From: JBLHLB01 sp047618505
GTDB taxonomy: Bacteria > Planctomycetota > UBA1135 > GCA-002686595
Assembly: GCA_047618505.1 (NCBI GenBank)
Contig: JBLHLB010000067.1
Coordinates: 1-14,820, forward strand
Length of the DNA stretch: 14,820 bases
Direction of reading: 5' to 3'
A program made the position numbers and the translations under genes. How positions within the stretch are numbered: position 1 is the first letter of the stretch; each line of letters starts with the position of its first letter. Below are positions 8,059 through 14,820 of the stretch, in pieces. The notes below the pieces were generated by a model that did not search any database, had not been told where the DNA came from, and saw only the letters and a list, made by a program, of their open reading frames with translations.

Positions 8059-8871
8059 ATGCGCATCCCCAACTGGAAATTCATGGCCCTTGGGGCCACG
8101 TTGCTGATCTCGTTCTCACCGTTCTTGCTGTACGAGAGCGCGGAGTCGGCCAGTGCTGAAGCGGCTGATCTTGGGCGTGGAGCTGGCCTCGGCCCAGACG
8201 ATCTAAGCCCCTTGGACTCGACGGTTTTCCTACGGGATCCCCTCTCGGTTTACCCCGACCCTTCAGCGGGCTTGGTTCCGGATCCTAGGTGGATCGATCC
8301 GGCCACGCTCGCTCCCGAGCAAGTAGAGCTCACCGATCTGCGGGCGGAACCCGGACCCTGGTTTGGCAGACGCGTGCGTTTCACCTTTCAATTCAGCGCT
8401 GCACGCGCGGAATGGGAACCCTTCTTTACGCGCTTTGGTCCGGCCGACTTCGTGGCCTTTGAAGTCTGGGGTGATCGCGAGTATCCCTGGGACGAAGAGG
8501 TCTATGAACACCCTGCGGGGACCTTCTTTGCACGGCGTGGAAGCGTCGTCGAAGCCAGCCTCGCCTTGGCCCGTCCGCACCAGCGTTTTGAAGCTGTTGG
8601 CGTTGTGCGTGACGTATTCCTGGGCGAGCCCTGGATCGAAGTGCAATCCATGCGGCGCCAGGTGGAGCACATTCCCGAGGGGACCTTGCACCATGTGCAG
8701 CAGGCTCGCTCTTTCCTCGATGTGGAGCAGTGGGACCTAGCACTGGATCAACTGCAGCGCGCCATGTCGGCGCCCTTGCCCGATCACGCCATGGAGGCCC
8801 TGGGTGAGTTGGTCCAGTCGGTGATTGATGACCATGGCGATGTGGATTTGCGCAAAATTCGGACGCGCTGA
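8059..8871 (+). CDS. Membrane-anchored or exported protein of unknown function
   Basis: 270 residues from ATG 8059 (a GTG at 8032 would add nine Arg-rich residues). MRIPNWKF followed by a hydrophobic stretch (~8-25, ending ISFSPFLLYES) is a signal peptide or N-terminal anchor, so the body is extracytoplasmic. After a low-complexity Ala/Asp/Pro linker (30-90), residues ~91-205 look like a compact beta-rich domain: LTDLRAEPGPWFGRRVRFTF, then alternating strands with RFEAVGVVRDVFLGEPWIEV, reminiscent of an OB-fold. The C-terminal ~60 residues (VQQARSFLDVEQWDLALDQLQRAM...) look helical and TPR-like. I do not recognise a family. It ends 29 bases before the putative selenoprotein, so the two might share a transcript. 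I see no catalytic motif. Confidence 0.75.
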   Translation: MRIPNWKFMALGATLLISFSPFLLYESAESASAEAADLGRGAGLGPDDLSPLDSTVFLRDPLSVYPDPSAGLVPDPRWIDPATLAPEQVELTDLRAEPGPWFGRRVRFTFQFSAARAEWEPFFTRFGPADFVAFEVWGDREYPWDEEVYEHPAGTFFARRGSVVEASLALARPHQRFEAVGVVRDVFLGEPWIEVQSMRRQVEHIPEGTLHHVQQARSFLDVEQWDLALDQLQRAMSAPLPDHAMEALGELVQSVIDDHGDVDLRKIRTR

Positions 8872-8900
8872 GGCGGGGATGACGCGCTATCCTCGCGTTC

Positions 8901-9254
8901 ATGGCAAAGCGCATCGATTGGTACTACCACCGCAAGGGCTGAACTAGCTGCAAGCGCTCCGACTCCTTCCTGGAAGATCGGGGTGTTACCGTCCGTGAGA
9001 CGGTCAACGCCACCAAGGAACGCTTTGGTGAGAAGGATCTGAAGGCGCTCTTCGGGGAGGCCAACAGAATCCTTGTGGCCAAGGGCAAGAAGGTCGTGTC
9101 CTTCGACATGAAGAAGGATCCGCCGGCCGCTCTGGACCTCGCCAAGGTGGCCCTGGGGCCGACGGGCAACCTGCGGGCACCCGCGGCACGGACCGGCAAG
9201 ACTTGGGTCATTGGCTTCAACGACGAGGCCTATGGAGAGGTCTTCGGCGGCTAG
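8901..9254 (+). CDS. Putative selenoprotein: ArsC/Spx-like thioredoxin-fold protein, in-frame TGA as Sec14
   Basis: Reading from ATG 8901 gives 117 codons to TAG 9252-9254 with one interruption, TGA at 8940-8942 (codon 14). The residues around it are RKG-[TGA]-TSCKRSD, so TGA takes the place of the first Cys of a CxxC redox motif (U14xxC17). The N-terminus MAKRIDWYYHRKG is a beta-strand leading into the active-site loop, as in the ArsC/Spx/YffB thioredoxin-like family. The C-terminal part has NLRAPAARTGKTWVIGFNDEAYGEVF, in two pieces the RxP (cis-Pro) loop and VGF-like strand typical of that family; length also fits (110-120). The frame stays open and family-like for 103 codons after the TGA, which argues against decay. 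The expected role is cytosolic thiol/selenol oxidoreductase; the substrate is unknown. It lies between the exported unknown protein and recN. No convincing Shine-Dalgarno is visible. The alternative is a TGC-to-TGA nonsense mutation or sequencing error. Confidence 0.8.
8953..8987 (+). promoter_or_regulatory. Candidate bacterial SECIS stem-loop
   Basis: The stem begins 10 bases after the in-frame TGA. Ten continuous pairs (8953-8962 with 8978-8987, three of them G-U) are followed by an internal loop CUC/A, four more pairs (CUUC 8966-8969 with GAAG 8973-8976) and a CUG triloop at 8970-8972. The apical loop is 27 bases past the TGA, inside the 16-37 range described for bacterial SECIS elements. 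The departure from the usual rule is that the loop G is third, not among the first two positions. The structure lies inside the coding frame, as bacterial SECIS elements do. Confidence 0.5.
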
Positions 9255-9349
9255 TTCGATTTGCCGCGGGATGAGCCTGGATCGGTGTGCCCACCTGTGC
9301 GATGCTCCGATCTGCGCCGGGGGGGCCCACCGCGAAAGGGTACTGTTCC

Positions 9350-11077
9350 ATGCTGATCGAGCTCTCCGTCCGTGACTTGGCCCTGATTGAGGCCGTTACC
9401 GTTGAATTGACCCCCGGGCTGAACGTCGTGACCGGCGAAACGGGGGCTGGCAAGAGCCTCTTTGTGGGGGCCTTGGAAATGCTGCTCGGACTCGCGCCAA
9501 AGGGTGGCGCCGCCCAGTGGGTTCGCAAGGGAGCCAAGCAGGCGCGCGTCGAAGGACGCCTTGTGATTTCGGATGCAGAGATGCGCGCGCGCTTGGAGCG
9601 AGCGCTGCAGAAGGAGTGTCCGGAGATCCTTGAGAGTTGGCGCGAGGAGCAGGGCTCGAGCGACGAGTGCGAACTGGTGATAGGCCGTACCTTGACGAAG
9701 GAGGGGCGCACCCGCGCGCACTTGGATCAACGGCCCGTGCCCCTGCGAGCATTGCGCGCCGTGGCTCCTTTGATGTTGGAGATTCACGGACAGAACGATC
9801 ACCAGCGACTGTTGCTGCCGGGCGAGCAGCGGCGTTTGGTGGATGACTTTGGGGGCCTAGGGAAGTCGGTGGATAGCTATCGCGCGGCGCGCGAGGTTTG
9901 GCGCGTGCTGTTAGCAAAGAGCAAGCGCGCGGAAGAGGAGGAGGCAGAGCGCCGCGATCGTCTGGATCTACTGCGCTACCAGGCGTCAGAGCTATTTGAG
10001 GCGCGCTTGGTTCCCGGGGAGGGCGCAGATCTGCGTGAGGAGCGCGCGATTCTGCGTAGCGCTGGAGATCTGGGCGGGGATCTTGGGGGAATGCTGCAGG
10101 CCTTCAGCGGTGAAGAAGGGGCTATGTTGGATCGCCTGAAGAGCGCTGACCACAGCCTGGAGAAGTGGAGCGAAATGGGGCCGCGGTTTGTGTCGGCACT
10201 CGAAGACCTGCGCTCGGCCCAGGTGCACCTCGAGGAGGCGAACGCGACGCTGTCCTCGATTCTTGATGGGATTGAGAACGACCCGGCGCGACTCGAGCTG
10301 GTGGAGGAGCGCTTGCATGAGTTGGAGCGCCTAGAATTGAAGTACCGTCGTAGCGCGGATGAGCTGCCTGCTTTGGCGGGGGAGTTTGAACGTGAGATCT
10401 CCGCGTTAGAGGAAGAGGAGTCCAGCGCGGGACGATTGACGGAGGACCTTGCGGAGGCCCTTCGCGACCTGAAGCAGGTGGCCGCGGCATTGACAAAGCG
10501 CCGCCGTGCCCTGGGCCCGCGCCTGGCGAAGGCGGTGGAGCAAACGCTCGCTTCCCTCGGGCTTGCCAAGGCAAAGTTGGCCTTGGATCTGGGGCCGCGT
10601 GGTGGCGAAGACGAGCACCGCTTCGGACCCGACGGCGACCACGATGTGGAGTTGCTGCTTGCCGCCAACCCGGGCGAAGAACCCGGTCCCCTGGCGAAGG
10701 TCGCTTCAGGCGGTGAAGCAGCGCGCATCATGTTGGCGCTCACCACAGTTCTGGGCCGCCGCGAATCCGGGCGCACCTTGGTGTTCGACGAGATTGATGC
10801 CGGTGTCGGCGGTCGTCTGGGGCCGGAAGTCGGCGCGCATCTGCACGGCATCGCCGATCGGCATCAGGTCCTCTGTGTCACGCACCTTCCGGCTATCGCC
10901 GCGACAGCAGACCGGCACCTCAAGGTCCTCAAGGAAACCAAATCCAAACGCACGCGCACGGCCTTCGCCATCCTTGATGGCAAAGACCGCATCAGCGAAG
11001 TCGCCGCCATGATCGCCGGTGACCCCACCGCTAAGACTGCCCGTGCCGAAGCCAAACGCCTTCTCTCGATGAAGTAG
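9350..11077 (+). CDS. recN: DNA repair protein RecN (SMC-like ATPase)
   Basis: A 575-residue SMC-family ATPase used in double-strand-break repair. The N-terminal half-domain opens with MLIELSVRDLALIEAV and has Walker A GETGAGKS at 29-36, then the family-specific IHGQNDHQRLL. The middle (~165-370) is Glu/Arg/Leu-rich, consistent with the RecN coiled coil. The C-terminal half has the ABC signature ASGGEAARIM (452-461), Walker B LVFDEIDAGVGG with Asp480/Glu481, and the D/H-loop region VLCVTHLPAIAA. Length matches RecN (550-580). ATG 9350 is chosen: an AAAGGG lies 9 bases upstream and the canonical N-terminus begins there, whereas the extension back to 9287 is unlike the family. It converges on the GNAT gene with a 48-base gap. 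No LexA-type box is evident by eye. Confidence 0.96.
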   Translation: MLIELSVRDLALIEAVTVELTPGLNVVTGETGAGKSLFVGALEMLLGLAPKGGAAQWVRKGAKQARVEGRLVISDAEMRARLERALQKECPEILESWREEQGSSDECELVIGRTLTKEGRTRAHLDQRPVPLRALRAVAPLMLEIHGQNDHQRLLLPGEQRRLVDDFGGLGKSVDSYRAAREVWRVLLAKSKRAEEEEAERRDRLDLLRYQASELFEARLVPGEGADLREERAILRSAGDLGGDLGGMLQAFSGEEGAMLDRLKSADHSLEKWSEMGPRFVSALEDLRSAQVHLEEANATLSSILDGIENDPARLELVEERLHELERLELKYRRSADELPALAGEFEREISALEEEESSAGRLTEDLAEALRDLKQVAAALTKRRRALGPRLAKAVEQTLASLGLAKAKLALDLGPRGGEDEHRFGPDGDHDVELLLAANPGEEPGPLAKVASGGEAARIMLALTTVLGRRESGRTLVFDEIDAGVGGRLGPEVGAHLHGIADRHQVLCVTHLPAIAATADRHLKVLKETKSKRTRTAFAILDGKDRISEVAAMIAGDPTAKTARAEAKRLLSMK

Positions 11078-11090
11078 AAGCCGGAGCTTC

Positions 11091-11127
11091 AAGCGGCGGT
11101 ACAGAGCCAGATCTTCGGCCACCGCTT
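11091..11127. terminator. Possible bidirectional hairpin between recN and the GNAT gene
   Basis: AAGCGGCGG (11091-11099) and CCACCGCTT (11119-11127) pair at 8 of 9 positions around a 19-base loop. It lies 13 bases past the recN stop and overlaps the GNAT stop codon. A smaller GAAGC-CGGA-GCTTC hairpin (11077-11090) directly precedes it. Position between convergent genes suggests termination, but no U-tract follows. Confidence 0.3.
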
Positions 11128-11989
11128 AGATTGGACGTCGCAGCTCGAATTGCTTGGTGATCAACTCAGCACCACGGGCCCGGAAGAAGTCGAGGTCCTC
11201 TTCGGCGTCGCTGGGGACGTTCATGATGCGGATGCGGTTGACGCCGGGTATGAGCCGTCGGGCGCAGGCGGCGAAGAGAGCGCTGCCAATGCCCTCGTGG
11301 TGCTTGCCCGGGTGTACGGTGAATTGCGCGAGGTCGCCCGATTCCTGGAACAGTGCGGCGTACCCAACAATTGCGTCGTCACGGTATGCCCCCAGCACAG
11401 TTGGTTTGGGTCGGGCGCGTCGCATCGCTTCGTTGGAGTTTTGCCACGATGGTGACCAAGTGCAGTGGTCGCCTAGGCGCACCCAAACCGGCGAAGTGAT
11501 CTCCCGAATGGAGACATTGGCCGCAATCTGCTTGTACACCAACTTCTCACCGGGGACATCGAGGCACTCAAGGGAGCGTGTGACCTGGAAACCCAAGTCG
11601 CGATAGAGATCCAAGGCGACCTTATTGGACTGGACGCACTCCAGCAGAATCTGCTCCGCTGGACTCGCGCCAAGGGATTCAAGGGCTTGTCCAATCAACG
11701 CCTTACCCAGCTGCTTGCCACGCGCGGAGGGAACTACACCGGTCAGCAGGTTGTAAGCACTCAGTGTGCCTTCGAATCCATATTCCCCTGTGCCGATGAT
11801 CTGAACCCCGACGAGGTTCTCTCCCTCAAATGCACCCACACTGTGGGGCCAATCCACGCCTCGCCGACACAGCATTTCGCCGAACTGCGCGAGCGTCGGG
11901 CGCACCGGGACCGAGTAGTCTGAGAAGGCCTCCAAGTAGGCCGCGTGAAGCACTGGCAGCTGCGTAAGATCTAGGCGTCGTAGATCCAT
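11126..11989 (-). CDS. Tandem-GNAT acetyltransferase, substrate unknown
   Basis: A 287-residue protein with two GNAT folds in one chain. The N-terminal copy has acetyl-CoA motif A as LTGVVPSARGKQLGKALI (82-99), followed by LLECVQSNKVALDLYRDLGF (115-134), the classic GNAT N..A..LY..GF ending. The C-terminal copy has FTVHPGKHHEGIGSALF (223-239) and a shortened DFFRARGAEL ending. Both keep the pyrophosphate-binding loop (Q/RxxGxG/A-like), although the first copy reads ARGKQLG and the second KHHEGIG. Tandem GNATs include mycothiol synthase and small-molecule acetyltransferases; nothing here selects a substrate. ATG at 11989 starts directly in an N-terminal GNAT strand. The TAA stop at 11128-11126 sits in the right half of a short inverted repeat shared with the recN 3' side. 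Confidence 0.9.
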   Translation of the reverse strand: MDLRRLDLTQLPVLHAAYLEAFSDYSVPVRPTLAQFGEMLCRRGVDWPHSVGAFEGENLVGVQIIGTGEYGFEGTLSAYNLLTGVVPSARGKQLGKALIGQALESLGASPAEQILLECVQSNKVALDLYRDLGFQVTRSLECLDVPGEKLVYKQIAANVSIREITSPVWVRLGDHCTWSPSWQNSNEAMRRARPKPTVLGAYRDDAIVGYAALFQESGDLAQFTVHPGKHHEGIGSALFAACARRLIPGVNRIRIMNVPSDAEEDLDFFRARGAELITKQFELRRPI

Positions 11990-12068
11990 TGTGAGACGAT
12001 CGTGGAACTCAAGGTGGGAGGCACGTCCGAAGATCGTTGCCGGGGGGCGGTGGGCTGCTCTGTTCTTC

Positions 12069-12437
12069 CTACTCGCGTAGGGCGAAATCCGTTGCGACGT
12101 ACTTGTCGTCGCCGCTCATTGCACCCCCGACCGTGGCCACTAGGTCGTCCTTTCCGCAGAAGGGCATCGGGCCGAGATCGACGCCATCAGGGAAAATCAG
12201 TTCGACCATTTCCCCATCAACTTCAATGTACTCGCCACAGGCTCCGATACTGGCAATAGCACATCCGCACTCCACGTGAGCTTCACCTTCGGCGAGCTCG
12301 ATTTCCTGGTTCGAATCCGTTCCAACTTCTTCCGCTACGGTGCTTCCGCTGTGGTCGGCATCCGTTTCGGCGTTCGTGCCGCAGGAGGCGAAGAAGGAAA
12401 GGGAAAGAAGTAGGGGGGCGCGCTTCAGATTCAACAT
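12069..12437 (-). CDS. Small Cys-rich lipoprotein of unknown function
   Basis: 122 residues. The N-terminus has a basic start (MLNLKRA), a hydrophobic core LLLSLSFF and a lipobox FASC with lipid-anchor Cys19, so it should be tethered to a membrane facing the periplasm. Residues 20-52 are an acidic Ser/Thr/Glu linker. The small C-terminal domain has four further cysteines (57, 59, 67, 94) in VECGCAIASIGACGEYIEVDG and MPFCGKDDLV, ending with KYVATDFAL. The Cys spacing and the KYVAT.F ending remind me of short bacterial CGxC-type periplasmic domains (DUF6370-like), which is a weak resemblance from memory. Metal binding or disulfide formation is plausible. It is divergent from manA across 95 bases. 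ATG at 12437. Confidence 0.8.
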   Translation of the reverse strand: MLNLKRAPLLLSLSFFASCGTNAETDADHSGSTVAEEVGTDSNQEIELAEGEAHVECGCAIASIGACGEYIEVDGEMVELIFPDGVDLGPMPFCGKDDLVATVGGAMSGDDKYVATDFALRE

Positions 12438-12532
12438 GTCTCAACAGTACAGCGACGCGCTAGACATGGGTTCGGAAAGCTCCAAACTCTGCTGTCCTCT
12501 GCCTTCCCTGGAATTCCTGATACAACTATCTC
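12438..12532. promoter_or_regulatory. Divergent promoter region lipoprotein / manA
   Basis: 95 bases between the divergent lipoprotein and manA starts. It is less GC-rich than its surroundings near the manA side (CCTGATACAACTATCTC directly before the ATG). Promoter activity for both genes is inferred from layout; specific boxes are not clear. Confidence 0.4.
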
Positions 12533-13558
12533 ATGGACCGATTGACGACCCCTCTGCGTTTTGACCGCCACGCCCTCGAGAAGGTTTGGGGTGGTCGTGC
12601 GCTTGAAACGAACTTCGGCTTCGACTTGCCGGCGGGCAAGCCCATAGGCGAAACGTGGGAAATCGTAGACCGCGCCGGGGAAAATTCCCGCGTGGCAAAG
12701 GGGCCGCTTTGCGGAGGATTTGCGGGGCAAAGCCTGGGGGAGTTGATGAGCCGCTACGGCAAGGATCTACTCGGCACCGGCTCCGCGAATCGCGACGGTC
12801 GCTTCCCTGTGTTGCTAAAGTACATCGACGCGGCCCAGGATCTTTCGGTGCAGGTGCATCCCGATGAGGCTTCGGCCGTGAAGATTGGTGCGGGCGCCGA
12901 AGCGAAGACGGAAGCCTGGTATATCGTTGACGTTGCACCCGGCGGCAAGCTTTACGCCGGCTTGAAGCCCGGCATCAGCGCCGAGGAGTACGCAAGCTGC
13001 GCCGATTCCGCCGCCGGTGTCGACGCCCTACTTTCCTGGGATGTACAAGCAGGGGACTGCTTGCTTGTCCCCGGCGGCACCGTGCACGCCATTGGCGCGG
13101 GCGTGACGATTCTTGAGGTACAGCAAAACAGCGATTCGACCTACCGCCTCTACGACTGGGGACGCCTCGGTCTAAACGGCCAGCCACGGGAGACCCACGT
13201 GGCCCAGGGCTTGCTCTGCACTCGCTTTGGCGAGGACTTCGCCGGCCCCTTGCGCCCCGACCCCAGCTCCGGTTCGGGGGATCTCGGGCTCCTGCCCCTG
13301 GCCACCTCCGACTTCTTTTCCATGGACCTTCTGGTGCCGCGAGCGGGGCTGACGGGCCCGGGAGCGAGATTTGAGACGGAAGGTTGCTGGCAAGCCCTCG
13401 CTGTAATTGGGGGAGAGGGTATCTTAGTCGCCCCTGACGGCGCCGAGGCCCCCCTTGGTCGAGGCGACGTCTGGCTCGTGCCGGCGGCCGCCGGACACGT
13501 CCACATCCGTCGTCGCGATGACGCCGGAGAGCTGCGCTTGATTCGAGCGACCGCGTAG
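12533..13558 (+). CDS. manA: Class I mannose-6-phosphate isomerase (ManA)
   Basis: A 341-residue cytoplasmic cupin-fold zinc enzyme interconverting mannose-6-phosphate and fructose-6-phosphate; it supplies mannose for GDP-mannose and glycans or recovers it as fuel. Zinc ligands visible are Gln107 and His109 in SVQVHPDE, Glu127 in KTEAWY, and His185 in GGTVHAIG. EVQQNSDSTYRLYDWGR (195-211) carries the catalytic arginine region. The N-terminal KVWGGRAL and GETWEI match the short (~320-residue) class I type found in Bacillus, rather than the ~390-residue E. coli type. The C-terminal ~100 residues form a second cupin barrel, ending with LGRGDVWLVPAAAGHVHI. ATG at 12533 is directly followed by the family N-terminus; no strong ribosome binding site is visible. 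It is followed by rluB after 53 bases. Confidence 0.95.
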   Translation: MDRLTTPLRFDRHALEKVWGGRALETNFGFDLPAGKPIGETWEIVDRAGENSRVAKGPLCGGFAGQSLGELMSRYGKDLLGTGSANRDGRFPVLLKYIDAAQDLSVQVHPDEASAVKIGAGAEAKTEAWYIVDVAPGGKLYAGLKPGISAEEYASCADSAAGVDALLSWDVQAGDCLLVPGGTVHAIGAGVTILEVQQNSDSTYRLYDWGRLGLNGQPRETHVAQGLLCTRFGEDFAGPLRPDPSSGSGDLGLLPLATSDFFSMDLLVPRAGLTGPGARFETEGCWQALAVIGGEGILVAPDGAEAPLGRGDVWLVPAAAGHVHIRRRDDAGELRLIRATA

Positions 13559-13594
13559 CTTTTCCACCACCAGCTCGACCGCAGCGTTCCCACG

Positions 13595-13615
13595 ATGGCG
13601 CGCTTGGAAAAATGA
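13595..13615 (+). CDS. Possible six-codon leader ORF overlapping the rluB start
   Basis: ATG GCG CGC TTG GAA AAA TGA encodes MARLEK; its TGA overlaps the rluB ATG as ATGA. Such an overlap could couple rluB translation to a leader and would explain rluB's poor ribosome binding site. A six-codon ORF occurs easily by chance, so this is only a possibility. Confidence 0.15.
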   Translation: MARLEK

Positions 13616-14820
13616 ACAGCAAGAAGGTTCCGGCCGTGAGGCCCGAGCCCGCCCGTGATGACACGGGAGAGGGTCCGCAACTCGTTCGCCTGAATAAGTA
13701 CATGGCCGACAACGGCGTCTCGTCACGACGAGCCGCCGACAAGATGATCGAGGAACGCCACGTGATGGTCGATGGCGAACTCATCACGGAAATGGGGGTC
13801 AGGATTGACCCTGCGATTCAGCGCGTCGAAGTCGATGGCGTCCGCCTGCGCCCGGAGGGGCAGCGACACCGCTATTTCCTCTTGTCGAAGCCCAAGGGAG
13901 TTGTCTGCACGAACGACTTGCGTGAAGGCAAGCGTCGCGCCATCGACCTGATCGGGGACCGCAAGGCCGGTCGCATCTATACCGTCGGACGATTGGACGA
14001 GGACACCACCGGCCTGGTGATCCTGACGAACGACGGCGACTTCGCGAACCGCATCGGACACCCGCGCTATGAGGTTCCGAAGCTCTACCAGGTCAGCTTA
14101 CAGGGGAAGGTCACGGAGCGCGATCTCGAGAAGCTACGTAAGGGCGTGCGCGTGGCGGAATTTCGCGCGGAATTCAAATGGATCAAAGTGCTCAAGCGCA
14201 CGGAGCACCAGTCGCTCCTTTTGTTGCGCCTGAACGAAGGTCGCAACCGTGAGATTCGCCGCGTCTTTGCGAAGCTGCGCCTGCCGGTTAAATCGCTACA
14301 CCGTGCACAGGTCGGAACAGTGACCGATCGAGGTCTAAAAATCGGCAACTGGCGTCCCCTGTTGCGTGAAGAAGTCGAAGCCCTGCTGGCGACCTCCCGT
14401 GGCGAAGGCGAGGACGTTGGCAGTGAGCCCCAGGATCGCAAACGCGTTGTTCGTCGCACCTATAGAACGAATGATGGCTATCAAGGTGGCAATGGCACCA
14501 AACGCTCGGGCCACGGCGTGGGCAGTGGACGCTCGGGTTCGGGAGGTGGATCGAGTTCCGGTGGCCGAACAGGCGCGCGTTCCGGCGGCGGATCTGGTGG
14601 CGGCGGACGCTCCGGAGGTGGCGGACGTCCCGGTAGCGGCGGTCGCCCCGGTAGCGGCGGTCGTCCCGGCGGCGCTGCAAGTGGCGGCGGGCGCTCCGGC
14701 GGCGGCGTGCGTTCTGGCGGCGGTGCAAGTAGCGGCGGGCGCTCCGGTGGCGGCGGGCGCTCCGGTGGCGGCGGGCGTTCTGGCGGCGGTGCAAGTAGCG
14801 GCGGACGCTCCGGTGGCGGC
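13612..14820 (+). CDS. rluB: RluB-family 23S rRNA pseudouridine synthase with Gly/Arg/Ser-rich tail, 3' end outside window
   Basis: 403 codons are open from ATG 13612 to the window end without a stop. Residues ~22-80 form an S4 RNA-binding domain (LVRLNKYMADNGVSSRRAAD). The RsuA/RluB catalytic domain follows with YFLLSKPKGVVCT, the catalytic motif GRLDEDTTGL (Asp129), YEVPKLYQV and LNEGRNREIRRVF, ending near residue 262. Family members convert a 23S rRNA uridine (U2605 in RluB) to pseudouridine; RluB is favoured over RluE/F/RsuA by general pattern only. From ~290 onward the chain is almost only Gly, Arg and Ser with some Pro/Ala (GGRSGGGGRSGGG), a disordered RGG-like RNA-binding tail. The DNA shows 18-base and 66-base repeat periods. 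ATG 13612 has only a poor upstream purine run (GGAAAA). Confidence 0.93.
   Translation, partial: MNSKKVPAVRPEPARDDTGEGPQLVRLNKYMADNGVSSRRAADKMIEERHVMVDGELITEMGVRIDPAIQRVEVDGVRLRPEGQRHRYFLLSKPKGVVCTNDLREGKRRAIDLIGDRKAGRIYTVGRLDEDTTGLVILTNDGDFANRIGHPRYEVPKLYQVSLQGKVTERDLEKLRKGVRVAEFRAEFKWIKVLKRTEHQSLLLLRLNEGRNREIRRVFAKLRLPVKSLHRAQVGTVTDRGLKIGNWRPLLREEVEALLATSRGEGEDVGSEPQDRKRVVRRTYRTNDGYQGGNGTKRSGHGVGSGRSGSGGGSSSGGRTGARSGGGSGGGGRSGGGGRPGSGGRPGSGGRPGGAASGGGRSGGGVRSGGGASSGGRSGGGGRSGGGGRSGGGASSGGRSGGG
14580..14820 (+). repeat. In-frame GC-rich tandem repeats in the rluB tail
   Basis: CGCTCCGGTGGCGGCGGG-type 18-base units (RSGGGG) recur, with variants encoding RPGSGG and RSGGGASSGG. A larger unit beginning CGTTCTGGCGGCGGTGCAAG occurs at 14710 and 14776, a 66-base (22-codon) period, so the tail appears to have grown by in-frame duplication. 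It continues past the window end. The array is prone to length variation and assembly error. Confidence 0.85.

Noticed and set aside
8988..9004. ACCGTC/GACGGT hairpin with loop CGTGA as the SECIS
   Set aside because: Its loop has a G in the second place, but it begins 51 bases after the TGA, beyond the known 16-37 base spacing; the 8953-8987 stem fits better.
8924..9220. 98-residue minus-strand frame across the selenoprotein locus
   Set aside because: It has no family features and is the shadow of the plus-strand frame, whose ArsC/Spx-like features continue across the TGA.
14288..14794. 168-residue Arg/His-rich minus-strand frame
   Set aside because: It is the complement of the repetitive Gly/Arg/Ser tail of rluB; its composition follows from the repeats.

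Overview
This is a GC-rich bacterial chromosomal window of mostly single-copy housekeeping genes, with no recognisable insertion sequence, phage, CRISPR or rRNA/tRNA gene. A lipoprotein signal, a kinase with an extracytoplasmic sensor loop and frequent GTG/TTG starts suggest a Gram-negative-type, high-GC bacterium. Planctomycetota or a similar lineage is my guess, but no marker gene here proves it.

Layout. 1-1308 (+) is the 3' part of a PRC-barrel-like protein. It meets head-on a two-component pair on the minus strand, response regulator 3525-2833 followed by histidine kinase 2807-1305; the two converging genes share one CTAG as stop codons. Positions 3526-4049 are non-coding and hold a large 29-bp-arm inverted repeat. 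Minus-strand pdxJ (5716-4955) and dapA (4958-4050) overlap by ATGA. Divergently, rsmD (5779-6468) and nagA (6465-7619) overlap by TTGA. A roughly 400-base non-coding stretch follows, then a membrane-anchored protein of unknown function (8059-8871).

The most notable item is at 8901-9254: a 117-residue ArsC/Spx-like thioredoxin-fold protein whose frame contains a single in-frame TGA at codon 14. That codon sits where the first Cys of a CxxC redox motif belongs, so the motif reads U-T-S-C. A long stem-loop lies just downstream of the TGA at the spacing expected of a bacterial SECIS. This is probably an unannotated selenoprotein; a Cys-to-stop mutation is the main alternative.

The rest comprises recN (9350-11077), a convergent tandem-GNAT acetyltransferase (11989-11126), a small Cys-rich lipoprotein (12437-12069), a divergent class I mannose-6-phosphate isomerase manA (12533-13558), and an RluB-type pseudouridine synthase (from 13612) that runs off the window inside a long Gly/Arg/Ser-rich repetitive tail.

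Functionally the window combines amino-sugar and mannose metabolism (nagA, manA), lysine/peptidoglycan precursor and vitamin B6 synthesis (dapA, pdxJ), ribosome RNA modification (rsmD, rluB), DNA repair (recN), envelope sensing (two-component pair) and thiol/selenol redox chemistry. These look like several short transcription units rather than one pathway island.
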